Assembly (NCBI GenBank): GCA_022709925.1
Contig: JAKLHX010000004.1
Coordinates: 1-20,558, forward strand
Source: Candidatus Margulisiibacteriota bacterium
Lineage (GTDB): Bacteria; Margulisbacteria; WOR-1; JAKLHX01
Direction of reading: 5' to 3'
Length of the DNA stretch: 20,558 bases
The notes under the pieces were generated by a model. It searched no databases, was not told the DNA's origin, and worked only from the letters and a program-made list of their open reading frames with translations. Every line of letters begins with the position of its first letter. Position 1 is the first letter of the stretch. Shown here piece by piece: positions 1 to 6,515 of this stretch. Position numbers and translations under genes: made by a program.

Positions 1-1495
1 TGCTGTGATCATCCCCGTACCACCAGTTCCAATCAGAACCTTCGGATATGTAAAGTTCTTCCCATGCCTCTTTAGGCGCGTTCTCCGTGGTGACAAGCAT
101 CTCTCTTGCCTTGTACAGATAGTCCCATGCCGTATTATCTTCGGCATGTCCTATCCATACGTTGAAGTTATGGCTTATCCATGACCCTGGAAAAAGATTG
201 TGGAGCCTATGGTCCGGATGGTTCTCCGCTATAAAATCCTTTACTCTCACTGTTTGCAGCCTGTGGTCATTGGAAATGAGCTCATAAAGATGTTCAAAGA
301 AAGGTTTTGCGTTGTCCTTGTAATATTCCCAGGCATTTTCTCCGTCAAGTATTATGCTGACCATATATTTCTTGCCGTCATCCGGAAGTATATCCGCAAT
401 TTTATGGAGCTTTGCGACTATGTCGGTAGCCGCATCGAACGGAGCCCATCGGGAATACAAAAAACCGATATCATCGGATATTTTCCTGTCCCTAAATATG
501 ATATTGACCGCGGAACCGTTCTTTTCAACGGAATACGGCTTGAAAAGCTCCTGAGCGCTTAACCTGTGCCCGAGAGTATTGGCCAATATGTCCTCATCCG
601 TAGCGATCCATTTTATGCCGGCGGAAGCTATTATAGGGATGACATCTTCCGAAACGGAGCCTTCGGAAGGCCACATGCCCTGAGGATCTACGCCGAACTT
701 TTCTTTATAATACGCGACCGCATTGTTCACCTGATGTGCAGCGTCTTCAGGGTGGAGAAAGCGGTATTTTGGCAGCTGTATAAGATGGCTAGATACTTTC
801 GCTATATCCGTATCGCATAAAAGAGGCATTATCGGATGGTAGAAAGGCGTTACGGACACCTCTATCTGTCCCTTGTCCTGCATCTCCTTATATTTCGGGA
901 TAACAAGCCTCATGACCTCCATCTGTTTTTCAATAAGATTTTTTTTGTCCTCTTCGTCGAAATATTTCCCTTTTTCTATCAGCCCCTTGATGACGGGATC
1001 ATTTTCTTTATATATCTGGCCGAACCATGAGAGATTGAACCAAACCTGAAGATCGGCCATCTCCTGGTTTGAAAAACGCTTGGCGACCTCATAGATATCC
1101 GCGGGAGATACGAACCGTCCCCTTTTCAAAAGAAGATCGTTGTACCTGGAATAAGGCTTTATCATGGTCTCCCAGTTAGCCATGAAAAAGTTCTTTAAGA
1201 TGAATACGGTCTCGTCCATCGACAGTTCTTCCGGCGCTTTCATGGTAACCTCAAGGAACTTGTCCTTTGCTTTTCCGGAAACGTAATCCTCTATCTGGAC
1301 AAGAAGGGACGGAACAACATTGAAGACCGCTTTGATCTTGGGATATTTTTCCATATAAACGGCCATATCGTAGTAATCTTTTATGGCATGGAGCCTAACC
1401 CACGGGAGCATGTATTCATCCGTCACCAGGTCCTTGTAAAAAGGCTGGTGCATGTGCCAAACGAAAGCAATGCTCAAAGGATGTCTTGTCGGCAT
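1..1495 (-). CDS. Glycoside hydrolase family 57 protein (alpha-amylase/glucanotransferase type), 3' end outside window
   Basis: About 498 residues are visible and the frame stays open at the window edge, so the C-terminus is missing. GH57 enzymes cleave or transfer alpha-glucans, and a role in glycogen/starch turnover is inferred. The N-terminus carries the GH57 first motif HMHQP (residues 14-18). The nucleophile motif GMWPSEGSVSED places the probable catalytic Glu at about residue 278, and ILDGENAWEYY places the probable acid/base Asp at about residue 384. Both are typical of the COG1449 branch. No signal peptide is visible, so it is probably cytoplasmic. The start was chosen because HMHQP is normally near the N-terminus and a strong promoter lies just upstream. 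There is no Shine-Dalgarno sequence: the -10 box ends 9 nt before the ATG, suggesting a near-leaderless mRNA. Substrate and exact activity cannot be read from the sequence. Confidence 0.92.
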   Translation of the reverse strand, partial: MPTRHPLSIAFVWHMHQPFYKDLVTDEYMLPWVRLHAIKDYYDMAVYMEKYPKIKAVFNVVPSLLVQIEDYVSGKAKDKFLEVTMKAPEELSMDETVFILKNFFMANWETMIKPYSRYNDLLLKRGRFVSPADIYEVAKRFSNQEMADLQVWFNLSWFGQIYKENDPVIKGLIEKGKYFDEEDKKNLIEKQMEVMRLVIPKYKEMQDKGQIEVSVTPFYHPIMPLLCDTDIAKVSSHLIQLPKYRFLHPEDAAHQVNNAVAYYKEKFGVDPQGMWPSEGSVSEDVIPIIASAGIKWIATDEDILANTLGHRLSAQELFKPYSVEKNGSAVNIIFRDRKISDDIGFLYSRWAPFDAATDIVAKLHKIADILPDDGKKYMVSIILDGENAWEYYKDNAKPFFEHLYELISNDHRLQTVRVKDFIAENHPDHRLHNLFPGSWISHNFNVWIGHAEDNTAWDYLYKAREMLVTTENAPKEAWEELYISEGSDWNWWYGDDHS

Positions 1496-1504
1496 GATGT
1501 AGAG

Positions 1505-1533
1505 ATTATACCAAAAGACTTAACAAATGTGAA
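1505..1533 (-). promoter_or_regulatory. Sigma70-type promoter of the GH57 gene
   Basis: On the minus strand a -35 box TTCACA (1528-1533, 5/6 match to TTGACA), a 17-nt spacer and a perfect -10 box TATAAT (1505-1510). The expected transcription start is about 3-4 nt before the ATG at 1495. Confidence 0.75.
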
Positions 1534-1557
1534 ATTTATCTCTTAAATCGTAAGGGA

Positions 1558-1668
1558 TCAATAATGTTTTGATGCCTGTTTTTCTTTTTTAAGGGCTCTT
1601 TTTTCTTTAAGGCTTAATTTAGAAGCCTTTTTCTGCTCTTTTCCGCCCATTTGTTCTTTTTGTGCCAT
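1558..1668 (-). CDS. 36-residue lysine-rich small protein, unknown function
   Basis: A short ORF that starts MAQKEQMGGKEQKKASK and ends in SKHY. Over a third of its residues are Lys or Arg, mixed with Gln, Glu, Ala and Ser, giving a basic, probably helical, charged peptide without a membrane segment. It is supported as real by a strong Shine-Dalgarno sequence (GGGAGGG, about 6 nt before the ATG) and a perfect -10 box TATAAT at 1700-1705. It sits alone between the unknown membrane protein gene and the GH57 gene, which has its own promoter. I do not recognise the family. The composition would suit nucleic-acid or ribosome binding, but that is only inference. Confidence 0.7.
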   Translation of the reverse strand: MAQKEQMGGKEQKKASKLSLKEKRALKKEKQASKHY

Positions 1669-1678
1669 ATCAGGTCCC

Positions 1679-1705
1679 TCCCGTATTTATTTTACGGATA
1701 TTATA
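1679..1705 (-). promoter_or_regulatory. Promoter and 5' leader hairpin of the 36-residue protein gene
   Basis: The -10 box TATAAT lies at 1700-1705; no good -35 box is seen (TTTCTT at 17-nt spacing). Directly downstream is a short inverted repeat CCGTA-N7-TACGG that abuts the Shine-Dalgarno GGGAGGG. It could fold in the leader or be chance, given the 5-bp arms. Confidence 0.5.
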
Positions 1706-1739
1706 GCATCTTGTGAAAAAAAAAGAAAAGGATCAGACA

Positions 1740-2558
1740 TCAGTGTTCCGTCTTTATGTTGCCGAAAGATAAGATCGTGAGCCATATACCGATAAGTACA
1801 AGGACCAACATTATATACGCCGCCGTCAAAGGCTCCGAAACCCCTTTCGCATTCTGCATGATTATCATAGAGACGATAGCCGTTCCCATCAACACCTGGA
1901 ATATCATCATAGGCACGGCAAAAAACGCCCCGAGGATATCTTTTTTCCAAAGAAGTACGGATGTTATTATGAGTCCCGGCAAAAAGAACGCCAGGTCCAG
2001 GACATGCACAGGGTTCACCAAGAAACCGAGTTCGGCAACACCTTTGGGAACGGTCCCGGACGAGACAGCGGGGATAATGTCGCTTAACCAGAGAAATATG
2101 AACATGATGCCGGAGACCATGAGGAACCCGCTTACGATCTTTGTCCTGCCGTTGAATGAAAAACTTTCTTTTAAGGCTTTAAGGTCCAATGGATACAAAC
2201 TCCCGATGATCGTATAAAAAGAAAGTCCCAGTATCGTCACATATAAAAGGAATGTCCAGCCAAAGTGGATAAAGAACGAATAAAGCACGTAAGAATATTC
2301 AATGTATATCAGCGCACCGAGCCAGACCAATAGAGCTTTAAGAGATCCTTTGTTCAAAAAATATGCGCTTATGATGAGCAGGGGCACTACCAGGAATAAT
2401 GTTATGAGGTCCTGCCCTGTCCCCTGAGCCGCCCAGGATATTGACTCTTTTGCATATGTGCTTTGGACAAAAGCTCCGCAGTAAGCCGCAACAGCCGTTA
2501 AAACCGCTATGACAAGAGATATTCCGATCCACAACTTTGAGACCGTGTTCTTCCGCAT
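1740..2558 (-). CDS. Multi-pass membrane protein, unknown function
   Basis: 272 residues with about seven or eight hydrophobic segments, roughly at residues 9-30, 50-68, 73-95, 98-118, 140-162, 183-203, 210-235 and 243-264. The first could be an uncleaved signal anchor. No catalytic or ligand motif is recognisable. The start at 2558 is backed by a strong Shine-Dalgarno sequence (GAGGTGG at 2566-2572, 7 nt spacing). It diverges from the msrBA gene across a 69-nt region that also holds the inverted repeat CGTAT-N6-ATACG (2585-2600). A T-rich run follows the stop on the minus strand, but no convincing terminator stem precedes it. I do not recognise the family. Confidence 0.85.
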   Translation of the reverse strand: MRKNTVSKLWIGISLVIAVLTAVAAYCGAFVQSTYAKESISWAAQGTGQDLITLFLVVPLLIISAYFLNKGSLKALLVWLGALIYIEYSYVLYSFFIHFGWTFLLYVTILGLSFYTIIGSLYPLDLKALKESFSFNGRTKIVSGFLMVSGIMFIFLWLSDIIPAVSSGTVPKGVAELGFLVNPVHVLDLAFFLPGLIITSVLLWKKDILGAFFAVPMMIFQVLMGTAIVSMIIMQNAKGVSEPLTAAYIMLVLVLIGIWLTILSFGNIKTEH

Positions 2559-2590
2559 CTTTACGCCACCTCTTTTACTTTTTACGTATC

Positions 2591-2619
2591 ATAACATACG
2601 GCGTTTGCTGTTGTATAAT
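2591..2619 (+). promoter_or_regulatory. Promoter of msrBA
   Basis: A -35-like ATAACA (2591-2596, 4/6), a 17-nt spacer and a perfect TATAAT (2614-2619). The -35 box lies in the centre of the inverted repeat CGTAT-N6-ATACG (2585-2600), a possible operator. Transcription should start near 2626, either 2 nt before an upstream ATG (2628) or 74 nt before the Shine-Dalgarno-supported ATG at 2700. Confidence 0.65.
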
Positions 2620-2685
2620 GTCCACTAATGAAGACGGCCTGTCTCCGTATGATAATATCGGCATTTTTTTTAATTACCTTGCAAA

Positions 2686-2691
2686 AAGGAG
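2686..2691 (+). promoter_or_regulatory. Ribosome binding site choosing the 2700 start of msrBA
   Basis: AAGGAG, 8 nt before the ATG at 2700. This supports the downstream start over the in-frame ATG at 2628. Confidence 0.65.
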
Positions 2692-2699
2692 CATTCCCT

Positions 2700-3608
2700 A
2701 TGGAAAAGATACGAATATACGATGTGGACCTTGGGAAAGTCGTGCTTGTCGATAAAATAGAAAGATCGGATAATGAATGGAAAAAACTGCTGACCCCGGA
2801 ACAGTATGAAGTGACCGCAAAAAAAGGCACGGAGCGCCCTTTTAGCTGCAGTCTCAACAAGGATAAAGGAGCCGGAGTATACAGATGCGTAAGGTGCGGG
2901 ACCGGACTGTTCCTGTCCGACGCAAAATTCGAATCGGGAACAGGCTGGCCAAGTTATTTCAAACCAGTCTCGGACCTTAATATCTCCTACAAAAAAGATG
3001 TTTCTTTAGGGATGGAAAGGACCGAGGTGCTATGCGCGCGCTGCGGATCCCATCTTGGGCATGTTTTTAATGACGGCCCCACCCCCACCGGCAAACGTTA
3101 TTGCATTAACGGCGTTGCATTGGCTTTCTTTAAACCCGGCAAAAAGACATATGAAGAAGCGACCTTTGGCGGAGGCTGTTTCTGGCACGTTGAAGATGAA
3201 TTCAAACGCATCAAAGGCGTCATCGATACCGAAGTCGGATTCTCCGGCGGCACGGTCCCGGACCCAAGCTATGAACAGGTCTGCCGCAAAGATACAGGAC
3301 ACGCGGAAGTCGTCCACATAAAGTTTAACCCCAAGATATTGCCTTATGAACGGTTGTTGGACGTTTTCTGGAAGATACACGATCCGACACAGCTGAACAG
3401 ACAAGGCCCTGATATAGGAGACCAATACCGATCAGTCATATTCTATTACTCAAAACAACAGGAACAGGAAGCAAACAGGTCGAAAGAAAAACTCGAAAGA
3501 TCAGGAAAGTATAAAGACCGCATAGTTACACAGATACTACCCGCATCAAAGTTCTTTCGTGCAGAAGAATATCATCAGAAATATATTGAAAAGACCAGGG
3601 GCAGATGA
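2700..3608 (+). CDS. msrBA: Bifunctional methionine sulfoxide reductase MsrB-MsrA fusion
   Basis: Reduces both epimers of methionine sulfoxide in oxidised proteins. The N-terminal half is MsrB (R-epimer): zinc cysteines CVRC (63/66) and CARC (112/115), the GTGWPSY motif, and the catalytic Cys in RYCINGVAL (Cys135), with Cys50 as likely resolving residue. The C-terminal half is MsrA (S-epimer), with GGGCFW (Cys160) and the downstream DPTQLNRQGPDIGDQYRS signature. The B-then-A order is less common than A-then-B but is known. Numbering uses the ATG at 2700, chosen for its AAGGAG site. An in-frame ATG at 2628 adds 24 residues with a hydrophobic stretch (IISAFFLITL) that could act as a signal sequence, and it sits 8 nt after a TATAAT box, so an exported form is possible. 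The stop lies 6 nt from the convergent next gene. Confidence 0.95.
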   Translation: MEKIRIYDVDLGKVVLVDKIERSDNEWKKLLTPEQYEVTAKKGTERPFSCSLNKDKGAGVYRCVRCGTGLFLSDAKFESGTGWPSYFKPVSDLNISYKKDVSLGMERTEVLCARCGSHLGHVFNDGPTPTGKRYCINGVALAFFKPGKKTYEEATFGGGCFWHVEDEFKRIKGVIDTEVGFSGGTVPDPSYEQVCRKDTGHAEVVHIKFNPKILPYERLLDVFWKIHDPTQLNRQGPDIGDQYRSVIFYYSKQQEQEANRSKEKLERSGKYKDRIVTQILPASKFFRAEEYHQKYIEKTRGR

Positions 3609-3614
3609 CCTTGG

Positions 3615-3962
3615 CTATTTTTCGTCTTCAGCCAGATGGAACCGGTGAAGGAACCTGTGTATGAAAGGGACGAACAATATGGCCGCTGTCGTAAGGAACG
3701 CGATACCGCTGTAGAGAGAATAGAACGTAGCGAATATCTTGCCTGCCGCAGTATGCAGTTCATTAACGGGACCCATCCCGCTGAGTATCATAGACGCATT
3801 GAGTGTAGCATCGATCCATGCCATATTTTCGGTGTAATGATATCCTACAGCCCCCATGATAAGAGAAAATACTATGAAGCCCAAAGCCAGAAAAGCGTTC
3901 CTGACGACCCTCTTGATGAACCTGTCCGCCGAGATGATATTTTGCCTGCTGTGCTCGTACAT
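3615..3962 (-). CDS. Small 2-TM membrane protein with pore-loop-like segment
   Basis: 115 residues. A basic N-terminus is followed by TM1 (about 23-44), a short amphipathic re-entrant-like stretch ending in SGMGPV (about 60-65), TM2 (about 75-100) and a His/Arg-rich tail. This TM-loop-TM plan resembles the pore unit of 2-TM potassium channels. However, the selectivity filter (TVGYG type) is replaced by GMGPV, so ion conduction is uncertain. I believe similar conserved hypothetical proteins exist elsewhere, but cannot verify this here. The ATG lies 8 nt after a perfect -10 box and has no Shine-Dalgarno sequence. It is convergent with msrBA, with a 6-nt gap. Confidence 0.75.
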   Translation of the reverse strand: MYEHSRQNIISADRFIKRVVRNAFLALGFIVFSLIMGAVGYHYTENMAWIDATLNASMILSGMGPVNELHTAAGKIFATFYSLYSGIAFLTTAAILFVPFIHRFLHRFHLAEDEK

Positions 3963-3970
3963 GATAGATG

Positions 3971-4000
3971 ATTATATCCTCTTGATGTATAATTGTTCAA
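3971..4000 (-). promoter_or_regulatory. Promoter of the 2-TM protein gene (leaderless)
   Basis: -35 TTGAAC (3995-4000), 18-nt spacer, -10 TATAAT (3971-3976). The -10 box ends 8 nt before the ATG at 3962, so the expected 5' leader is about 2-3 nt. Confidence 0.75.
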
Positions 4001-4016
4001 CTCTTTGATGGATATA

Positions 4017-4937
4017 TTATCGCTTTAGGGAATCTTTCTTCTCCTGGCGGAGCTCCTGTTTCTGGTCAAGGTATTCCTGGCGCTTCCTGTCCTGCTCGGC
4101 TTTATTTTGCGCTTCCTGAGCTTTCTGCTCATCTAGCTGCTGCTGGGTCGGCTGCACGATATTGTTGATATATATATCAGGCGTGTTATAAGGACGATAG
4201 TATATATTGCGGTTCCAGTTGTGATAATCGTAATACATATTGATATCGTTCAAACGGTTCCTTAATGCGGCATTTTCGTCATATATCCTCTGTTGTTCGG
4301 CAGCTGCCGCTTCTTCGGTCGTCATAGGCCTCTTGCCAGCAAGGGACCATTCGATAGCGACATTCACCGTTGCGGTAAGTCCTCCAAAAGATGCCTGGTA
4401 GTACAATGACGAATTAACCGGATCGATGAAAGTCTGCCTCAGCTCTGCCTGTATTATAGTGTTGCGGTCAATATACAGGTCGGCACCGGCAAAGATATGC
4501 TTGCCGAACCTTGTCGTCTGAAGATACGTAAAATCCGGATCGCTCTCATTGATATTGTATATGCCTATGCCCGCGCCTACATAAGGATTGAATGAAGTAT
4601 CCTTAAAAAACCTGTACGCCACCGATGCCGTGATGGGGATGATCGTAAGCGCCGTTCCGTAAGGTGCAAGAGAAGAACGATTGCCTTCAGAAAAATAAGA
4701 GATGTCCCCTATCGCGGAAAGGCCGCTTTCGGCCTTGAACCCAAGGAATCCCCTGTACGTGACCCCGCCCTTGTAAAAGCTCATTATCTGGCTGTCTTTA
4801 GGGTAAAGATAATAATATCCGGCCCCGACGCCGCCGAACATGTTCAAATAGTTGTTGTCGGCAGCAAAGCTCTGCGACATGGTCGCCAAAAGCAATATTG
4901 CGGTCACTATGCAGATGTTGAAATTCTTGTTGATCAT
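4017..4937 (-). CDS. Exported outer-membrane beta-barrel protein with charged coiled-coil tail
   Basis: 306 residues. A classical signal peptide has its h-region at residues 8-20 and a probable cut after SFA (residue 25). Residues about 28-200 alternate short beta strands rich in Gly, Tyr and Phe (for example GGVGAGYYYLYP and NPYVGAGIGIYNI), like OmpW/OmpA-type eight-strand barrels. The tail differs from simple porins: Ala/Glu/Gln-rich from about 208, a Tyr/Asn-rich linker (about 235-262), then a Gln/Lys/Glu-rich stretch to the end that should form a coiled coil. The tail could reach into the periplasm or bind a partner; that is inference. It follows the Spy/CpxP-like gene by 16 nt and has AAGGA before the ATG, so the two are probably one operon. 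Ligand unknown. Confidence 0.82.
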   Translation of the reverse strand: MINKNFNICIVTAILLLATMSQSFAADNNYLNMFGGVGAGYYYLYPKDSQIMSFYKGGVTYRGFLGFKAESGLSAIGDISYFSEGNRSSLAPYGTALTIIPITASVAYRFFKDTSFNPYVGAGIGIYNINESDPDFTYLQTTRFGKHIFAGADLYIDRNTIIQAELRQTFIDPVNSSLYYQASFGGLTATVNVAIEWSLAGKRPMTTEEAAAAEQQRIYDENAALRNRLNDINMYYDYHNWNRNIYYRPYNTPDIYINNIVQPTQQQLDEQKAQEAQNKAEQDRKRQEYLDQKQELRQEKKDSLKR

Positions 4938-4953
4938 CCTAATCCTTATCGGA

Positions 4954-5403
4954 TCATTTTCCCGGCTCTTTACTTCCGGCTTCAGCCCCTTGCCGGTCTT
5001 TTGTAATAGACAAGAGCTTCTGTTTCTGTTCCGGGGTCAGCTGTTCTCTCATCCAGACCATGAAATACACTCTTTTTTTCTGGATACCCGCCATATCAGC
5101 GGAAATATTATCGATCAGGTTATTGACCCTGGAAAGATCAGGCTTGTCCGCGGACAGTTCGCTGTCCAGAAGGTCCCTGTTGCCGCGGATAGAATCCTGC
5201 AATGACGATACTTCTTTTTCTATCGCGCTCTCTTTTGCCGCGATGGTTTCTTTTTGTTCCTTTGTGAGGTCGAGCTTCCACAGGACGCTTTGGCCGCCGA
5301 TACCCTTGCCGCGGGATACTTCTGCATTGATCCGGCTGTTTAAGAATGTGACGGAACCGAGTAAAGCCAATAAGACTGCCGCAACCGCGATCTTTTTATC
5401 CAT
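4954..5403 (-). CDS. Periplasmic Spy/CpxP/CnrX-like helical protein (LTxxQ type)
   Basis: 149 residues. The N-terminal hydrophobic segment (IAVAAVLLALLGSVTFL) is a signal peptide or anchor. The rest is almost all helix and contains LDLTKEQKE and QLTPEQKQKL, the paired LTxxQ-type motifs seen in Spy, CpxP, ZraP and CnrX-like proteins. Those proteins act as periplasmic chaperones or as envelope-stress/metal sensors; which role applies here is unknown. The start at 5403 is preferred because AAGGAG stands 7 nt upstream. Longer readings (ATG 5421, TTG 5469) place the promoter -10 box inside the gene. The neighbouring beta-barrel gene fits a role in outer-membrane protein quality control. Confidence 0.82.
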   Translation of the reverse strand: MDKKIAVAAVLLALLGSVTFLNSRINAEVSRGKGIGGQSVLWKLDLTKEQKETIAAKESAIEKEVSSLQDSIRGNRDLLDSELSADKPDLSRVNNLIDNISADMAGIQKKRVYFMVWMREQLTPEQKQKLLSITKDRQGAEAGSKEPGK

Positions 5404-5410
5404 TAATCTT

Positions 5411-5466
5411 CTCCTTGCCATATTAAACAAATGACCCTGCTGGTTAGTTCCAGCTGCTTTATTATA
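5411..5466 (-). promoter_or_regulatory. Promoter -10 and ribosome binding site of the envelope operon
   Basis: -10 TATAAT at 5461-5466 with no good -35 at normal spacing. AAGGAG at 5411-5416 is 7 nt before the ATG at 5403. The leader of roughly 50 nt contrasts with the near-leaderless units nearby. Confidence 0.6.
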
Positions 5467-5490
5467 CAATATTATGAGCGGCAGTATTTG

Positions 5491-6333
5491 TCAGTTCCAG
5501 TTCCTGTCCGGCGGCAATCGGAAAGGCTTGTTTATAACGCGCGAAGGCGGCAGCCAGGACACTGCGTTTTCAATGGCCGGAATAAAACACTCCCAGAAAT
5601 CCGGGAATTTTGACAAAAGAGCATATCCGTATTTCATCGCCGTTTCCCATCCTGTCAAAAGCCTCTCAGAAACCTTGTTGTGGTCGCTCAGCATCTCGTT
5701 GCCGAAATAATTGGTTATGATCCTGGCATCCAGGGGATATTCCGCCCTTTCTATGCCGAGGCAGTATTCTATGTCTTGCATGGGATATCCCATCAAAAAT
5801 CCATGGAATACGGTCCTTTCTTCACGAGGTTCTATATAAGCATTCAAAGTATCTCGCAACTTTGTGATCCACCAGCGGTCCTTCAATGAACCTGTCGCTA
5901 AATAATCTACATCTATCTGCGATATTCCCGTAGGGCCGGAGATCAGATGCCCCATATCAGCCATCCTTCTGCGAAAACAGGTGATATTGACCATGTAATT
6001 TTCAGTGAATACCAGGGGGTAATTGTTCCTGAACTCCGGAACATGGACAGCTTCATTGGCAAAATTCTCGGTATCAGGTTCTCCTTCATATTTTATATAG
6101 GCATCTTTTACTCCGAGGAAAAAAGGAAATATGTGAGGGTGCAGAAGGAATTCTTTTGATGCCCTGCTCAACTGCGGATATGCCTGTGACACCAGTCCTG
6201 CGCGCCCGGCTATATCACGCGCCTTATCCGGACTAAAACGCGAAATAAGGGGTGCCCCTTCAAAAGCGCTCCGCCTGCATTTCGTTTCCGGCCCCATACA
6301 ACCTTTTGGGTTTAAATGTACGATAACTGCCAT
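5491..6333 (-). CDS. Hypothetical protein, 280 residues, unknown family
   Basis: A soluble-looking protein without signal peptide or membrane helices. Visible features are four scattered Cys (two near the N-terminus, in KGCMGPETKC), several aromatic-rich stretches, and a central GFLMGYPMQDIEYCL motif. The C-terminus is Trp/Pro-rich (WLPPSRV, RLPPDRNWN). I do not recognise the family. The start is uncertain: the ATG at 6333 has no Shine-Dalgarno sequence and lies inside a predicted hairpin, whereas the in-frame ATG at 6297 (Met13) follows AAAAGG with 4-nt spacing. If the later start is used, the hairpin becomes part of the leader. It lies downstream of tRNA-Gln on the same strand and upstream of the envelope operon, which has its own promoter. 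Confidence 0.72.
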   Translation of the reverse strand: MAVIVHLNPKGCMGPETKCRRSAFEGAPLISRFSPDKARDIAGRAGLVSQAYPQLSRASKEFLLHPHIFPFFLGVKDAYIKYEGEPDTENFANEAVHVPEFRNNYPLVFTENYMVNITCFRRRMADMGHLISGPTGISQIDVDYLATGSLKDRWWITKLRDTLNAYIEPREERTVFHGFLMGYPMQDIEYCLGIERAEYPLDARIITNYFGNEMLSDHNKVSERLLTGWETAMKYGYALLSKFPDFWECFIPAIENAVSWLPPSRVINKPFRLPPDRNWN

Positions 6334-6359
6334 AAATAATACGTCATTTATTTATCGTA
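6319..6359 (-). promoter_or_regulatory. Hairpin or operator enclosing the start codon of the 280-residue gene
   Basis: A perfect 8-bp inverted repeat, TACGATAA/TTATCGTA (6319-6326 and 6352-6359), encloses a second 6-bp stem ATAAAT/ATTTAT with an 8-nt loop and a 5-nt bulge. The ATG at 6333 falls within the inner stem. It could control translation as RNA or bind a dimeric repressor as DNA. Confidence 0.5.
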
Positions 6360-6376
6360 AAAAATAGGACGCGATA

Positions 6377-6401
6377 CCAGATTTTCCTTCGGAAAATCTG
6401 G
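6377..6401 (-). repeat. 25-nt perfect palindrome overlapping the tRNA-Gln 3' end
   Basis: Two perfect 11-bp arms around a 3-nt centre (TTC on the plus strand). Four bases (6398-6401) belong to the tRNA acceptor end. A T-run exists only further downstream on the minus strand, so it is not a textbook terminator. It may serve 3' processing or termination, or be a mobile palindromic unit. Confidence 0.65.
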
Positions 6402-6468
6402 GGGACCTGGATTTGAACCAGGATACACAGCTCCAGAGGCTGTAGTCCTACCGTTAGACGATCCCCCA
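6398..6468 (-). tRNA. tRNA-Gln (anticodon CUG)
   Basis: A full cloverleaf can be drawn: acceptor UGGGGGA/UCCCCCA, D stem GUCU/GGAC, anticodon stem ACAGC/GCUGU with loop CUCUGGA (anticodon CUG), and T arm CCUGG-UUCAAAU-CCAGG. The weak U1-A72 pair and discriminator G73 are typical of tRNA-Gln. CCA is not encoded. The 5' end is only 4 nt from the inverted end of the S23 cassette, so its promoter must lie within that cassette or further upstream. Confidence 0.95.
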
Positions 6469-6472
6469 ATCA

Positions 6473-6483
6473 AAGTAAGAAGT
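6473..6483 (+). repeat. Left inverted end of the S23 cassette
   Basis: AAGTAAGAAGT, complementary to 6925-6935. Confidence 0.65.
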
Positions 6484-6515
6484 AAAAAGCCGGAAGCTAA
6501 AAGTAAGGAAAGATA

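Noticed and set aside
1501..1543. Inverted repeat AGAGAT...ATCTCT around the GH57 promoter
   Set aside because: Six-bp arms with a 31-nt spacer are expected by chance in AT-rich sequence.
1711..1730. T-rich run after the 272-residue gene as an intrinsic terminator
   Set aside because: No GC-rich stem precedes it on the minus strand.
5491..6333. Assignment of the 280-residue protein to DUF3793 from its GYPxxDI motif
   Set aside because: Only one short motif resembles it; length and the rest of the sequence do not.
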